A stretch of 64,000 bases of DNA from Sphingomonadales bacterium 12-68-11 (GTDB lineage: Bacteria > Pseudomonadota > Alphaproteobacteria > Sphingomonadales > Sphingomonadaceae): NCBI GenBank assembly GCA_002279825.1, contig NCCV01000003.1, positions 739,643 through 803,642 on the forward strand, in the 5' to 3' direction. The stretch's first letter is position 1; each line of letters starts with the position of its first letter. Shown one piece after another: positions 50,945 through 59,174 of the stretch. The translations under genes were made by a program, and so were the position numbers. Below the pieces are notes generated by a model. It worked only from the letters and a program-made list of their open reading frames with translations, did no database searches and had not been told where the DNA came from.

Positions 50945-51083
50945 GCAACGATCCTCTTCGCGCATTCGTCGAACGCCGTCGGCGATCCGGCCGTCGGTTC
51001 TGCGCGCCGTCCTGCGGAGTAGATGTGTCATCCATGTTACGACGCAACGTTGCGGTTTCGCAGGGAGCGTGCCCGCAAGGTCG

Positions 51084-51929
51084 CTAATCGGCCTCGCGAA
51101 TCACGTAGGGCCGCACAGCCGAGCCGGTGAGTTCGACGATCTGGCTTTGCCGGGCGTGTCCGCCGCCCGGCATGTAGGCATCCACCACGATCGCCAAAGG
51201 TCGCCCTGTGAGGTCGGCCTCGCCCAGTTCGATGGCGACCCGCTGCCCCGCCAGCTCGCGCGCCCGTTCGATCGCTTCGGGGGCATCTTCGGCGCCGTCG
51301 GAAAGCACGGCGATGGCGATCGGATCGGCATGGCGCCACTCGAAGCTGCCCTGGCCAAAATTCAGAGTGAGCAGTGCGCCAAGCCGCTCGACCAAGGCCG
51401 CGTCGAATCCCCGTACCTCGGCCAGTTCGTCGATCGAGAGCGGCACCCCGTTTCGCGGGTGAATCCCGCGCGCGGCATAGAACTCGAGCTCGGCGCCGTC
51501 GCCGCGCGGCTCGTCGTCGTCGTCGAGCCAATCGAGCAGCGAATCGGTGGCTACGCGAAGCCGATCTCCCGAAACGCCGAGCAACTCGAGCATGCGCCCC
51601 ACCTGCTCTTCTTCCAAAGCCACGAGCGGAATCTTGCCGCGTTGGTCCTCGACGCGGATCTGCAGCACAGCATCACCGAACTGAAGCGATCGCGAGCGTC
51701 CGTCGATCGACCAGCGGAACGCGCGGTCTTCGATCAGCAGATTTTGTAGAGCCAGATTGATGCCCGCCTCGGCAGCGGCATCGGCGCGCGCGCGCTCGAT
51801 CTCCGCATGAGCCTGAACGATGCCGCCTTGCACCCCGCCGAGCACGGACAGCGCCAGGGCCGCGAAAACCGCGATCGCCGCAACCGCCGACAGCAGCGCA
51901 TAACCCTGTTCGGCCTCGGCAGGTCTCAC
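51084..51929 (-). CDS. gspK: Type II secretion minor pseudopilin GspK
   Basis: 281 residues. The N-terminus GYALLSAVAAIAVFAALALSVLGG is a pseudopilin-like hydrophobic helix after a short leader (the cleavage Gly precedes Tyr, so the usual Phe is replaced). AEAGINLALQNLL, LLDWLDDDDEPRGDGAELEFY and NFGQGS..., ending with VVDAYMPGGG, belong to GspK. GspK caps the pseudopilus tip with GspI and GspJ. It is the last gene of the operon and overlaps gspD by 4 bp; in most clusters gspK follows gspJ. Confidence 0.9.
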   Translation of the reverse strand: MRPAEAEQGYALLSAVAAIAVFAALALSVLGGVQGGIVQAHAEIERARADAAAEAGINLALQNLLIEDRAFRWSIDGRSRSLQFGDAVLQIRVEDQRGKIPLVALEEEQVGRMLELLGVSGDRLRVATDSLLDWLDDDDEPRGDGAELEFYAARGIHPRNGVPLSIDELAEVRGFDAALVERLGALLTLNFGQGSFEWRHADPIAIAVLSDGAEDAPEAIERARELAGQRVAIELGEADLTGRPLAIVVDAYMPGGGHARQSQIVELTGSAVRPYVIREAD

Positions 51930-53965
51930 GGAATGCGGCCTTGCGTCCTGAACGGTTCGAGGGTGCGGATCTTCGACCGCAGTTCCTCGGTAATCGCGCG
52001 GCCGTCGTCGATCGTCCTCAGAACGGTCGGCTTCAGGATAACCAGCAGCTCGGTGCGATTGCTTACGTCGCTGTTGTTGCCGAACAGGAAGGCGCCAATG
52101 ATCGGAATGCGCGACAGCAACGGTATCCCGCTGTTGCCCAGGTTCTTGGATTCCCTGAACAGGCCGCCGAGCGCTATGACCTGGCCGTCCTGAACGGCTA
52201 TGGAAGTCGAAATGCGCCGGGTCGAAATGACCGGTGAGCTGATGTCTGACGTCGTATTCTGGGCGACGTCGCTTACCTCTTGCGCGATATCGAGCAGCAC
52301 CAGCCCGCCGCGATTGACGCGAGGGGTGACCTTCAGGATTACACCGGTGTCGCGATATTCGATCGAGCTGACGATCGGTGAGTCGGGGTTCTGGACTCCA
52401 ACCGAGGACTGGACCGAAATCGGCACCTGATCGCCGACCTGGAGTGCCGCGGTCTGGTTGTTGAGCACCAGCAGTTTCGGAGCCGACACCACTTTGATGT
52501 TGGTCCGGCGCTCAAGCGCGTTGAGCGTGGCGCTGATGTCGTTTTCCGGAGCGATGAAGAAAGAAAAGCCGGGGAAGAACCGGATTGGGTTCGCGCCCTC
52601 TCCTTCGCCGAGCGCGAAATTGGCGTCCCCGGACTGGAAGTTCCATTGCACGCCGTAGCGCAGTGTATCGGTCAGCGTCACCTCGGTGATCGCCGCTTCG
52701 ATGAGGACCTGGTAAGGCAGCACGTCGAGCTGGCGCAGCGCGTCCTCGATCAACGCATACTCGCGCGGCGTCGAATAGACGATGATGGCGTTGTTGACGT
52801 CGTCGCTCGAAATCGTCCCTTCGATCACATCGCCGTCGGCGGGATCGCCGGGCGCGGCGCCTGGCGACGCGGCCGCTGCGAGCGCCGCGCTCGCGGGCGG
52901 ATTCGCGCTCGCCGGACTCGCCTCCTCGGCGGGTGCGAACGGGTCGGTATTGGCGCTCTGTCCACCGCTGTCGCCACGCCTGCCGAATGCGACGTTGAGC
53001 GTCCGCGCGAGGTCGCGCGAGCGGCCGTTCTGGACGTGATAGACGAACAGCCGGCGCTGGCTGCCCTCGCCCTCGCGGTCGAGGATTTCGATCCAGCGCC
53101 GTACATCGTCGAGATATTGCGGCTGAGCGCTGACCGCGAGAATGCCGTTCAGGCGGTCCATGGCGATGATCCGGATCAGGCCTTGGGTGGGCGCGTTGGG
53201 AGCGTTGATGAGCTTATCGAGCTCGGGAACGATCAGACGGCTGTCGGTCCGTTCGGTCACAAACAGCGCGAAGGACATGTTGCGCAGCCAGTTGACGTCG
53301 AACTGCTTGAGCAATTCGCGAGCGCTCGAGCGTTGCCCGCTGGTGCCGGCGATGGTGATGCTGTTGCTCACCGGATCGACCGCGGTAACCGTGCCCGGCA
53401 CGACCGAATCGAGCAGCTTGCGGATCTCCGCCGCCGCCACGAATTCCAGCCGGATGACCTCGGTACTGTAGCCGACCGCCGCGGAGCCGACCACGCCCGA
53501 CGAGCGGGCGCTCGCCAGCGGCATGATCGCATAGCCGCCGTTCTGCGCGATCAGCGCCAGCCCGGAGGCGCGCAGCGCGTCTTCGAGGAACGGAATGAGC
53601 GAGGACCGCGCGATCGGCATGGGCGTCACGACCGCCACTGAGGCGGTGGCATCCGGTGAGACGGTGAAGGGCACGCGCAAGATGTCCCCCAGCGTCGCCT
53701 TGGCGACGACGCGCACGTCGGAGGCGGGGAAATTGAGGCTGATGTTGCCGCTGTCCGGTTGGAACTGAACCGATTGGGGCGGCGCTGGAACCGGAGCCTC
53801 GCCCGCCACGATGGTCGCTCGGACCGCCGGCTCGGGCTCGAGCGACTCGGGTCCCGAGGGAGCGGTTTCCGCCGACTCGATCGGTTGCGGGGCTTGGGGT
53901 GTCGCGCATCCAGCGGGGACCAGCAGGAGCAGACCCGGGCCTATTGCCCTTCGAAAAAGTGTCAT
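51926..53965 (-). CDS. gspD: Type II secretion outer-membrane secretin GspD
   Basis: 679 residues forming the outer-membrane channel. A lipoprotein signal (LLLLVPAGC, Cys20) suggests pilotin-independent lipidation. N0-N3 periplasmic domains follow (NISLNFPASDVRVVAKATLGDIL; later EVIRLEFVAAAEIRKLL and LFVTERTDSRLIVPEL), then the secretin core with VVSAPKLLVLNNQTAALQVGDQVPI, STSIAVQDGQVIALGGL and IPLLSRIPIIGAFLFGN. A Ser/Ala/Pro-rich insert lies near residue 350. It overlaps gspC by 4 bp and gspK by 4 bp. Confidence 0.95.
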   Translation of the reverse strand: MTLFRRAIGPGLLLLVPAGCATPQAPQPIESAETAPSGPESLEPEPAVRATIVAGEAPVPAPPQSVQFQPDSGNISLNFPASDVRVVAKATLGDILRVPFTVSPDATASVAVVTPMPIARSSLIPFLEDALRASGLALIAQNGGYAIMPLASARSSGVVGSAAVGYSTEVIRLEFVAAAEIRKLLDSVVPGTVTAVDPVSNSITIAGTSGQRSSARELLKQFDVNWLRNMSFALFVTERTDSRLIVPELDKLINAPNAPTQGLIRIIAMDRLNGILAVSAQPQYLDDVRRWIEILDREGEGSQRRLFVYHVQNGRSRDLARTLNVAFGRRGDSGGQSANTDPFAPAEEASPASANPPASAALAAAASPGAAPGDPADGDVIEGTISSDDVNNAIIVYSTPREYALIEDALRQLDVLPYQVLIEAAITEVTLTDTLRYGVQWNFQSGDANFALGEGEGANPIRFFPGFSFFIAPENDISATLNALERRTNIKVVSAPKLLVLNNQTAALQVGDQVPISVQSSVGVQNPDSPIVSSIEYRDTGVILKVTPRVNRGGLVLLDIAQEVSDVAQNTTSDISSPVISTRRISTSIAVQDGQVIALGGLFRESKNLGNSGIPLLSRIPIIGAFLFGNNSDVSNRTELLVILKPTVLRTIDDGRAITEELRSKIRTLEPFRTQGRIP

Positions 53966-54480
53966 AGCTCTTCTTCTTCTTCTTCCGTCTGCTGTTCGTC
54001 GTAATCCGGGTCGCTGGGGGCAGAGCCGCCGAACGCGATCGTGGCCGATTCACCCGCGCGGGCGAACCGCGCGCCTTCCGAGGTGATCCCGGCAAGCCTC
54101 CAGCCGTTGAACACCTGCCCGGGCCGGAGCGTGATCGACGTCCCATCGGGCTTGCGCAGGACCAGCCGCGCCTGGCGACCTGTGCTCCAGGAGCCGGCGA
54201 CCTGCACCCCTTCAAGCATGTCCGAACTGCTCGCCGCGCCGGCCCGCGCCGGCGTGAAGAGGGGCCGCGCGCCGATCACCGGCGCCACGCTGACAAGCGT
54301 TATCGCCGGCGCGACGTAGCCGGCGAGCGGTGCCGCCCGGCCGGCGGACGCGCCCTCGACCACCGCGTCCGGAACCAGCATCAGCTGGAGTACCGCGAGC
54401 ACGGCAAGGACACCGGCGAGCACTGCGGGAAGCAGCGAGTTTTCGTCGCTACGCGGCGGGGGAATAGGGAATTTCCACAT
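53962..54480 (-). CDS. gspC: GspC-like inner-membrane protein of the type II system
   Basis: 172 residues: short cytoplasmic lead (MWKFPIPPPR), one membrane segment (AVLAGVLAVLAVLQLMLV) and a periplasmic region whose SWSTGRQARLVLRKPDGTSITLRPGQVFNGWRL fits the GspC homology region that contacts the secretin. No PDZ domain follows; instead there is an acidic tail with six Glu in a row. ATG chosen; a GTG four codons upstream is in frame. The gene overlaps gspM by 32 bp and gspD by 4 bp. GspN-like is the alternative label. Confidence 0.75.
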   Translation of the reverse strand: MWKFPIPPPRSDENSLLPAVLAGVLAVLAVLQLMLVPDAVVEGASAGRAAPLAGYVAPAITLVSVAPVIGARPLFTPARAGAASSSDMLEGVQVAGSWSTGRQARLVLRKPDGTSITLRPGQVFNGWRLAGITSEGARFARAGESATIAFGGSAPSDPDYDEQQTEEEEEEL

Positions 54481-54994
54481 CGACTTTGACACTCATCACC
54501 TCGAGCTTTCCCGTCTGGTAGGCACGGTCCGCGACAACCGTGACGGCTGTGACGACCAGATAGGGGGGTTGGTTCTGCAGGGTGGCCAGGAACGCGGTTA
54601 GCTGATCCAGCGTCAGATCGCCTTCGACCGACGCGCCGATCCAGCCGGGTTCGGCATCGACATCGCCGGTCTGGCGAAGACTCCCGCCCGCGGCCGTCAG
54701 CCGGCTTGCGAGCCGTTCCTTGAGCAGGCTGCCCGCCGCATCGACATTCGGCGCGACAAGCGCGAACAGGGCGCGCCCAGTGCGCTGCGCCTCGAGGTGT
54801 TGCCGCAGGATGGGCAAGGCCGCGATCAGCCGCTCATTGCGCTGATGCGCCGTAACCAGACGGCTTCTCTCCTCTTCGCGCGCTGCAAAGCTCTCGATCA
54901 CGGGCGCGAGCGCCAGTCGATAGGCCAGGAAGAGCAGCAGGACGAGGATGAGGATGGCGATGAGGCGCTGTTCGCGGGCGCTGAGGTTGGTCAT
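54449..54994 (-). CDS. gspM: Type II secretion inner-membrane protein GspM
   Basis: 181 residues. A short cytoplasmic start (TNLSAREQR) leads into one membrane segment (LIAILILVLLLFLAYRLAL) and a helical plus alpha/beta periplasmic domain ending LVVTAVTVVADRAYQTGKLEVMSV. GspM pairs with GspL in the inner-membrane platform. Its ATG overlaps the gspL stop by 4 bp, and its 3' end overlaps gspC. The pattern of partner order L-M is conserved across type II systems. Confidence 0.88.
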   Translation of the reverse strand: MTNLSAREQRLIAILILVLLLFLAYRLALAPVIESFAAREEERSRLVTAHQRNERLIAALPILRQHLEAQRTGRALFALVAPNVDAAGSLLKERLASRLTAAGGSLRQTGDVDAEPGWIGASVEGDLTLDQLTAFLATLQNQPPYLVVTAVTVVADRAYQTGKLEVMSVKVDVEIPYSPAA

Positions 54995-56019
54995 CGCCCA
55001 GCCGCCCGCAAAGTCAGCGTGAGGTCGTAAGGTTTGCCGCCGGGCGTCTCGGCGATCACGTCGGGACGCGTCGATCTCACACTCACGACGCGCGGATCGC
55101 GCCGTAGCGCCGCGGGCAGATCCACCGCCCCGCGGACGTAACCAGTGAGGCGCAGCGTGCTGCCGTCCCAGATGTAGCGTTGCACCCAAGCGCCCTCGGG
55201 CAACGCGGCACTCACCGCGGCCAGGGTCGCCAGCGCTTCGTGGCTCTGCCGGCGCTCGGCGAGCGAATCCGCGTTGGCCTCGAACGCGCGCGAGCGCGCC
55301 GCCAGCCGGCGGGCGGTCGAAACGGCAGGCTGCTGCGCCTCGACCATCGCCGCCAGCCGGCTCACCGACTGCTGGTCGCGCACCACCAGCACGATCAGGT
55401 TGAGCACCAGCGCGAAGCCGACCACGCCCCACCAGATCGCCGCCGGCGATCTTCGCGCCGGCAGCAAGCCCAGCGCGCGCAGCCCGGGCGAGAAGTCCAG
55501 CAGCTCCCGGCCTGCGGCGGGGGACATCACCACGGCAGTGGGTACCAGTCCGGCCTCCGCCGCCGTGTCGAGCGCCTTCACTGCGATCGCCTTCGGCACT
55601 ATCGCCACGCGCACCGCCGCCGCGTCCGAGCCTTCGAGAGCGAACCGGGATGAAACAGCGACCACCGTGTCCTCGATCGGCAGCGGCGTCAGCCGCTCGA
55701 GCTCGAGATTCACCATCCGGCGAATATCGCTCATCCCGATGCGCGGCACCGGCAAGGTCCGGATCAGGCCCAGGTGCTCCGGGATCGCCAGCACGATCCG
55801 CGCGCGGGAGCGGAGCGGCCGCGTGTCGGGCTGGTTCTTGCGGACCGGATTCAACCCGCTTTCGCTGTCGTAGACGACGAAGCGCCCCGGGACCGCCGGA
55901 CCAAGCCGCAGTCGCTCCGGCAAGAGCTCGCGCAACTGCCCGACCCACCATTGAACGGCGGTGACCAGCCACGCCCTGACCGTGGTCATGTCGGCGTTGA
56001 CGACCGCGCCGAGATTCAC
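54991..56019 (-). CDS. gspL: Type II secretion inner-membrane protein GspL
   Basis: 342 residues. The cytoplasmic half includes RFVVYDSESGLNPV, RARIVLAIPEHLGLIRTLPVP and RMVNLELERLTPLP, as in the actin-like GspL cytoplasmic domain that binds GspE, though shorter than usual. One membrane segment (WWGVVGFALVLNLIVLVV) and a periplasmic domain with coiled coil follow. GTG was taken as start because it overlaps the gspJ stop (GTGA), the same coupling seen across this operon; an ATG 11 codons inside is the alternative. Confidence 0.88.
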   Translation of the reverse strand: MNLGAVVNADMTTVRAWLVTAVQWWVGQLRELLPERLRLGPAVPGRFVVYDSESGLNPVRKNQPDTRPLRSRARIVLAIPEHLGLIRTLPVPRIGMSDIRRMVNLELERLTPLPIEDTVVAVSSRFALEGSDAAAVRVAIVPKAIAVKALDTAAEAGLVPTAVVMSPAAGRELLDFSPGLRALGLLPARRSPAAIWWGVVGFALVLNLIVLVVRDQQSVSRLAAMVEAQQPAVSTARRLAARSRAFEANADSLAERRQSHEALATLAAVSAALPEGAWVQRYIWDGSTLRLTGYVRGAVDLPAALRRDPRVVSVRSTRPDVIAETPGGKPYDLTLTLRAAGR

Positions 56020-56708
56020 GATCCGGACCCTTCGCGGCACCGGTACGTGAAATTGTCGATCCGGCAGGCCGTGTTGGCGGTGACGCGGGGGCGGACGACG
56101 AGGTCGGGCCAGGTGCGCGTGTCGCCGGCGGGAAACCTCACGCGGACGCGCAGGAGCTGCGGCGGCTGCGGCTGATCGTACCAGACGCGCTGCCAAAGGC
56201 GGGCACCGCGTGTCGGTCCCGGCCCCATGTAGGCCAGTTCGAGCTCGTCCACTCCGGCCAGCAGACGCGTCGGCTTCCAGCCGACCAGGCTCGGATAGCT
56301 GATGGCGACGTCGTTGGTCAGCGAGGGAGCCGAAAACAGCACGAGGTCGCCGGTCGCCATCCGCAGCAGCCGAAACGCATGGAGCTGGCCCGGCGCGTCT
56401 TGATGCAAGGGCGGCGCGTAAAAGCTCAAACCTTGTTCGTCACCGCGCAGATCGACGAGCGGGACGGCCGCGTTCAATTGCGGAATTGCGTGCAAATGCT
56501 CGATCCGGTCGCGCAAGACCGCCTGGGCGGCAATGATCTCTCCTTCGGCGTGCTGCGCATTGAGGGCCCGCCCGACGATCTGGCGCGCGCTGCCGACCGC
56601 TCCCAGCAACAGGGCCGCGACAAGCGACAGCAGCGTAATGCTCACCAGCAGCTCGGCCAGGGTGAACCCTTGTTCGCCGCCTTGGCGCGGCCGCTGGACG
56701 GCCGTCAT
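56016..56708 (-). CDS. gspJ: Type II secretion minor pseudopilin GspJ
   Basis: 230 residues. Prepilin leader QGGEQG followed by FTLAELLVSITLLSLVAALLLG, with Glu5 of the mature chain, is a classic type IV-like cleavage site for the prepilin peptidase. LSFYAPPLHQ, LLAGVDELELAYMG and the C-terminal beta sheet fit GspJ. Its ATG overlaps the gspI stop by 4 bp. Confidence 0.9.
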   Translation of the reverse strand: MTAVQRPRQGGEQGFTLAELLVSITLLSLVAALLLGAVGSARQIVGRALNAQHAEGEIIAAQAVLRDRIEHLHAIPQLNAAVPLVDLRGDEQGLSFYAPPLHQDAPGQLHAFRLLRMATGDLVLFSAPSLTNDVAISYPSLVGWKPTRLLAGVDELELAYMGPGPTRGARLWQRVWYDQPQPPQLLRVRVRFPAGDTRTWPDLVVRPRVTANTACRIDNFTYRCREGSGS

Positions 56709-57085
56709 CGTGCGAGCCGCAACGTGTCGAGCCGCGCAAGGGTCCGAGAATCGGCGTCGAGGATCACGACGCTGACGCGGTTGAGGGCGACGGCCTGCGT
56801 GGAAGCCTGCCCTGCTTCGGGCGCGATCTCGACTCGCCACGACCAGCGCCCACTGTCGCCTTGCGCGACGCCGGCCACGAGCGGGATCGTGGCTCCGACT
56901 TGCGCGAGCACCGAACGCGCCTCGAGCATGGCCAAGCGGCGGGCCTGGGCTTCGTTGGCCGCGCGCAGCGACCGGGAGACCGTCTCGAACGTCACGCCCA
57001 GCATCACTGACAGAATGGCCAGCGCGACCAGTGTCTCGACCAGCGCGAAGCCGCTCTTCGCGGCGGTGGGAATCAGTCGCGCCAT
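56705..57085 (-). CDS. gspI: Type II secretion minor pseudopilin GspI
   Basis: 126 residues, the usual GspI size. Leader MARLIPTAAKSG followed by FALVETLVALAILSVMLGV, with the mature Glu5, is the cleavage site; EARSVLAQVGATIPL and GDSGRWSWRVEI are GspI features. It overlaps gspH by 13 bp upstream and gspJ by 4 bp downstream. GspI nucleates the tip complex with J and K. Confidence 0.9.
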   Translation of the reverse strand: MARLIPTAAKSGFALVETLVALAILSVMLGVTFETVSRSLRAANEAQARRLAMLEARSVLAQVGATIPLVAGVAQGDSGRWSWRVEIAPEAGQASTQAVALNRVSVVILDADSRTLARLDTLRLAR

Positions 57086-57525
57086 TGCAGGCGTCCGGTG
57101 GTCGGCCCCAGCGTCAAAGTCGCGCGCTGCCGGTTGCCGATCAGGATGAAGGCGCCGCCGCTCGTGCTGCCGTCGCGAAAGAATGTCATCGCCCGGCCTT
57201 GCGGCAGAGCGCGCAAACCCGGGGGGAGGCGGGCGACAAGGGTGCCGCCCGCCAGCAACGCCGTGTTGTCGGGGGACGACGTCAGCGAAACCGCCGCGTC
57301 CGTCCGGATCGCGCGGGCGCGAGCCGCGGCAACCGCGCCGGTCAACGCCGTGCGGGCAGAGGCGAAGTCGGCCGATTCGCGCAACCGCTCCACGCGCGGG
57401 AAGGCAAGGCCGGCGACAAGCGCCATCAGGGCGACGACCACCAGCGCCTCCAGGAGCGTAAAGCCCGCGGAGCGTTTGCCCGCCGACGCCGGCGAGAACC
57501 GCACTGAAGCCTCAGTTCGTGACAT
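57073..57525 (-). CDS. gspH: Type II secretion minor pseudopilin GspH
   Basis: 150 residues. RSAG followed by FTLLEALVVVALMALVAGLAFP is the prepilin cleavage site and helix; LTGAVAAARARAIRTDAAVSL and a beta-rich C-terminus with GGAFILIGN match GspH/FimT-like pseudopilins. The start MSRTEASV overlaps gspG by 14 bp, and the stop overlaps gspI by 13 bp. Confidence 0.88.
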   Translation of the reverse strand: MSRTEASVRFSPASAGKRSAGFTLLEALVVVALMALVAGLAFPRVERLRESADFASARTALTGAVAAARARAIRTDAAVSLTSSPDNTALLAGGTLVARLPPGLRALPQGRAMTFFRDGSTSGGAFILIGNRQRATLTLGPTTGRLQWRD

Positions 57526-57961
57526 CCTTGCCTTCGCCGCTTCCCCCCTGGGCGCCGTCCGATCCGAAGCTGAAGACATCGACTTCGCGCTGCTGGCCCG
57601 GCACCCGGTAGCGGTAGGGCTTGCCCCAGGGATCGGTGAGCGCCTCCGGGTCGGAGAGATAGGGGCCGTTCCAGATCGGCACCCCAGGCGGCGCCTTGAC
57701 CAGCGCCGCAAGTCCTTCCTGTTCGGTCGGATAGCGTCCGGCGTCGATCCGGAACAGCTCGAGCGAGGACGCGATGTTCTTGATCTGGATTTCGGCAGCC
57801 TGGCTGCGCGAGCTGCCGAGGTAGCCGATCACGCGCGGCGCCACCACCGCGGCAAGCAGCCCCAGGATGGCGAGCACGACCAGCAGCTCGAGCAGAGTGA
57901 AACCGGCCTCGGCGGGCCGTACGGCGCGGAGTTTTCGGGATGGAGCGTTTGAAGGGTTCAT
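57512..57961 (-). CDS. gspG: Type II secretion major pseudopilin GspG
   Basis: 149 residues. AEAG followed by FTLLELLVVLAILGLLAAVVAP is the cleavage site. The mature protein has the GspG calcium-loop and core motifs IKNIASSLELFRIDAGRYPTEQEGLAALV, WNGPYL and DPWGKPYRYRVPG, ending with FSFGSDG. This is the main shaft subunit of the pseudopilus. The ATG overlaps the gspF stop by 4 bp. A glycine-rich tail follows the core. Confidence 0.96.
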   Translation of the reverse strand: MNPSNAPSRKLRAVRPAEAGFTLLELLVVLAILGLLAAVVAPRVIGYLGSSRSQAAEIQIKNIASSLELFRIDAGRYPTEQEGLAALVKAPPGVPIWNGPYLSDPEALTDPWGKPYRYRVPGQQREVDVFSFGSDGAQGGSGEGKDVTN

Positions 57962-59169
57962 TGTGCGATCGCCATGTCGTTGAAGCCAAGAAGTGCCACC
58001 ATGATCGAGGCAATGATCCCCGCCACGGCGGCGCCGAGAACGATTGTTATGAGCGGAGTGAGAAAGGCGATGGTGCGCTGAAGGCGAAGCTTCACGTCGC
58101 GGTCCATGACATCGGCCAGGCGGCCCAGCATCAGCGGCAAGCGAGAGGTTTCCTCGCCGGTGCGCAGGAAGCCGATCGCGATCTTGGGGAACACGCGGGT
58201 TGCCGCGAGAGGAGCGGTCAGGCCTTCGCCCTCCTTGACCCCGTCCGCCACTTTGCCGACGATGTCGCTGATCGCGCGGTTGGCGATCGAGCGGCGCGCC
58301 AGCGCCAGCGCGGCAGGCAGCGGCACCTCGCCTTCGAGCAGCACGCCCAACGTGCGCGCGAAACGCGCCGTCTCAAAGTGCCTGATCAGAGTGCCGACCT
58401 GCGGCAGCGTGAGCACGAACCGGTCGAGCACTTGCCGGGCGCCTGGGCGGGACGCGAGGTGCCGGGCGCCGATCCCGGCCGCGACCACCGCGCCCAGCAT
58501 GACCAGCCCGTGCTCGCGCAGCGCCCGGCTGGCGCCCATGATCACCTGCGACGACGCCGGCAGCCGATCGCCGGCGGTAGTGAACAGGTTTTCGAACTGC
58601 GGCACCACATAGAGCAGCATGAGCAGGATCACGCCCACCGAGAGCGCCGAAAGGATGCCCGGATAGATCATCGAGGTGGACACCAGGCGGCGCAGCTCAT
58701 CGGCCGACTCGAGCGCAGCCGACAGGCGGACCAGCGCATCGCCCAGCCGGCCATTGGCTTCCCCCGCTTCGGCCATCGCTTGCGCCGTGGGCGGGAACAG
58801 CCATGACCGCGCCGCCATCGCCTGGGATAGCGCCATCCCCTCGCGGACGTCGCCCAGCAAAGCCTCGAAATGCGTGCGGGCCGCGCTGTCGTCGATGTTT
58901 TCGATCGCCAGCGCAAGCGCACGGTCGAGCGGCAACCCGGCGTTCAGCAGCACGGCCAGTTCGCCGATCAGCCGGCGGGTTGCCGCTTGCAGCTTGCTGC
59001 TGGTTTTCGGGCTCGCTTCTCGGCGATCCGCCGCGCCTGCCGAGATGTCGATCGGCGTGACGCCGCGGCGGCGAATCTCGGCCACCGCGCGAAGTTGGTC
59101 GGGCGCCTCCACCGCGCCAGACGAAACCCGCCCTTGCGCGTCGACCGCTCGGTATCGGAACGCCGCCAT
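57958..59169 (-). CDS. gspF: Type II secretion inner-membrane protein GspF
   Basis: 403 residues: an N-terminal cytoplasmic segment (FRYRAVDAQGRVSSGAVEAP) and two repeats of the T2SSF fold. LAVLLNAGLPLDRALALAIENI and FARTLGVLLEGEVPLPAALALAR are the equivalent helices of the two repeats, and membrane segments IYPGILSALSVGVILLMLLYVVPQF and FLTPLITIVLGAAVAGIIASIMVALL are clear. GspF is the platform core under the pseudopilus. Start five nt after the gspE stop region. Confidence 0.95.
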   Translation of the reverse strand: MAAFRYRAVDAQGRVSSGAVEAPDQLRAVAEIRRRGVTPIDISAGAADRREASPKTSSKLQAATRRLIGELAVLLNAGLPLDRALALAIENIDDSAARTHFEALLGDVREGMALSQAMAARSWLFPPTAQAMAEAGEANGRLGDALVRLSAALESADELRRLVSTSMIYPGILSALSVGVILLMLLYVVPQFENLFTTAGDRLPASSQVIMGASRALREHGLVMLGAVVAAGIGARHLASRPGARQVLDRFVLTLPQVGTLIRHFETARFARTLGVLLEGEVPLPAALALARRSIANRAISDIVGKVADGVKEGEGLTAPLAATRVFPKIAIGFLRTGEETSRLPLMLGRLADVMDRDVKLRLQRTIAFLTPLITIVLGAAVAGIIASIMVALLGFNDMAIAQ

Positions 59170-59174
59170 GCCGA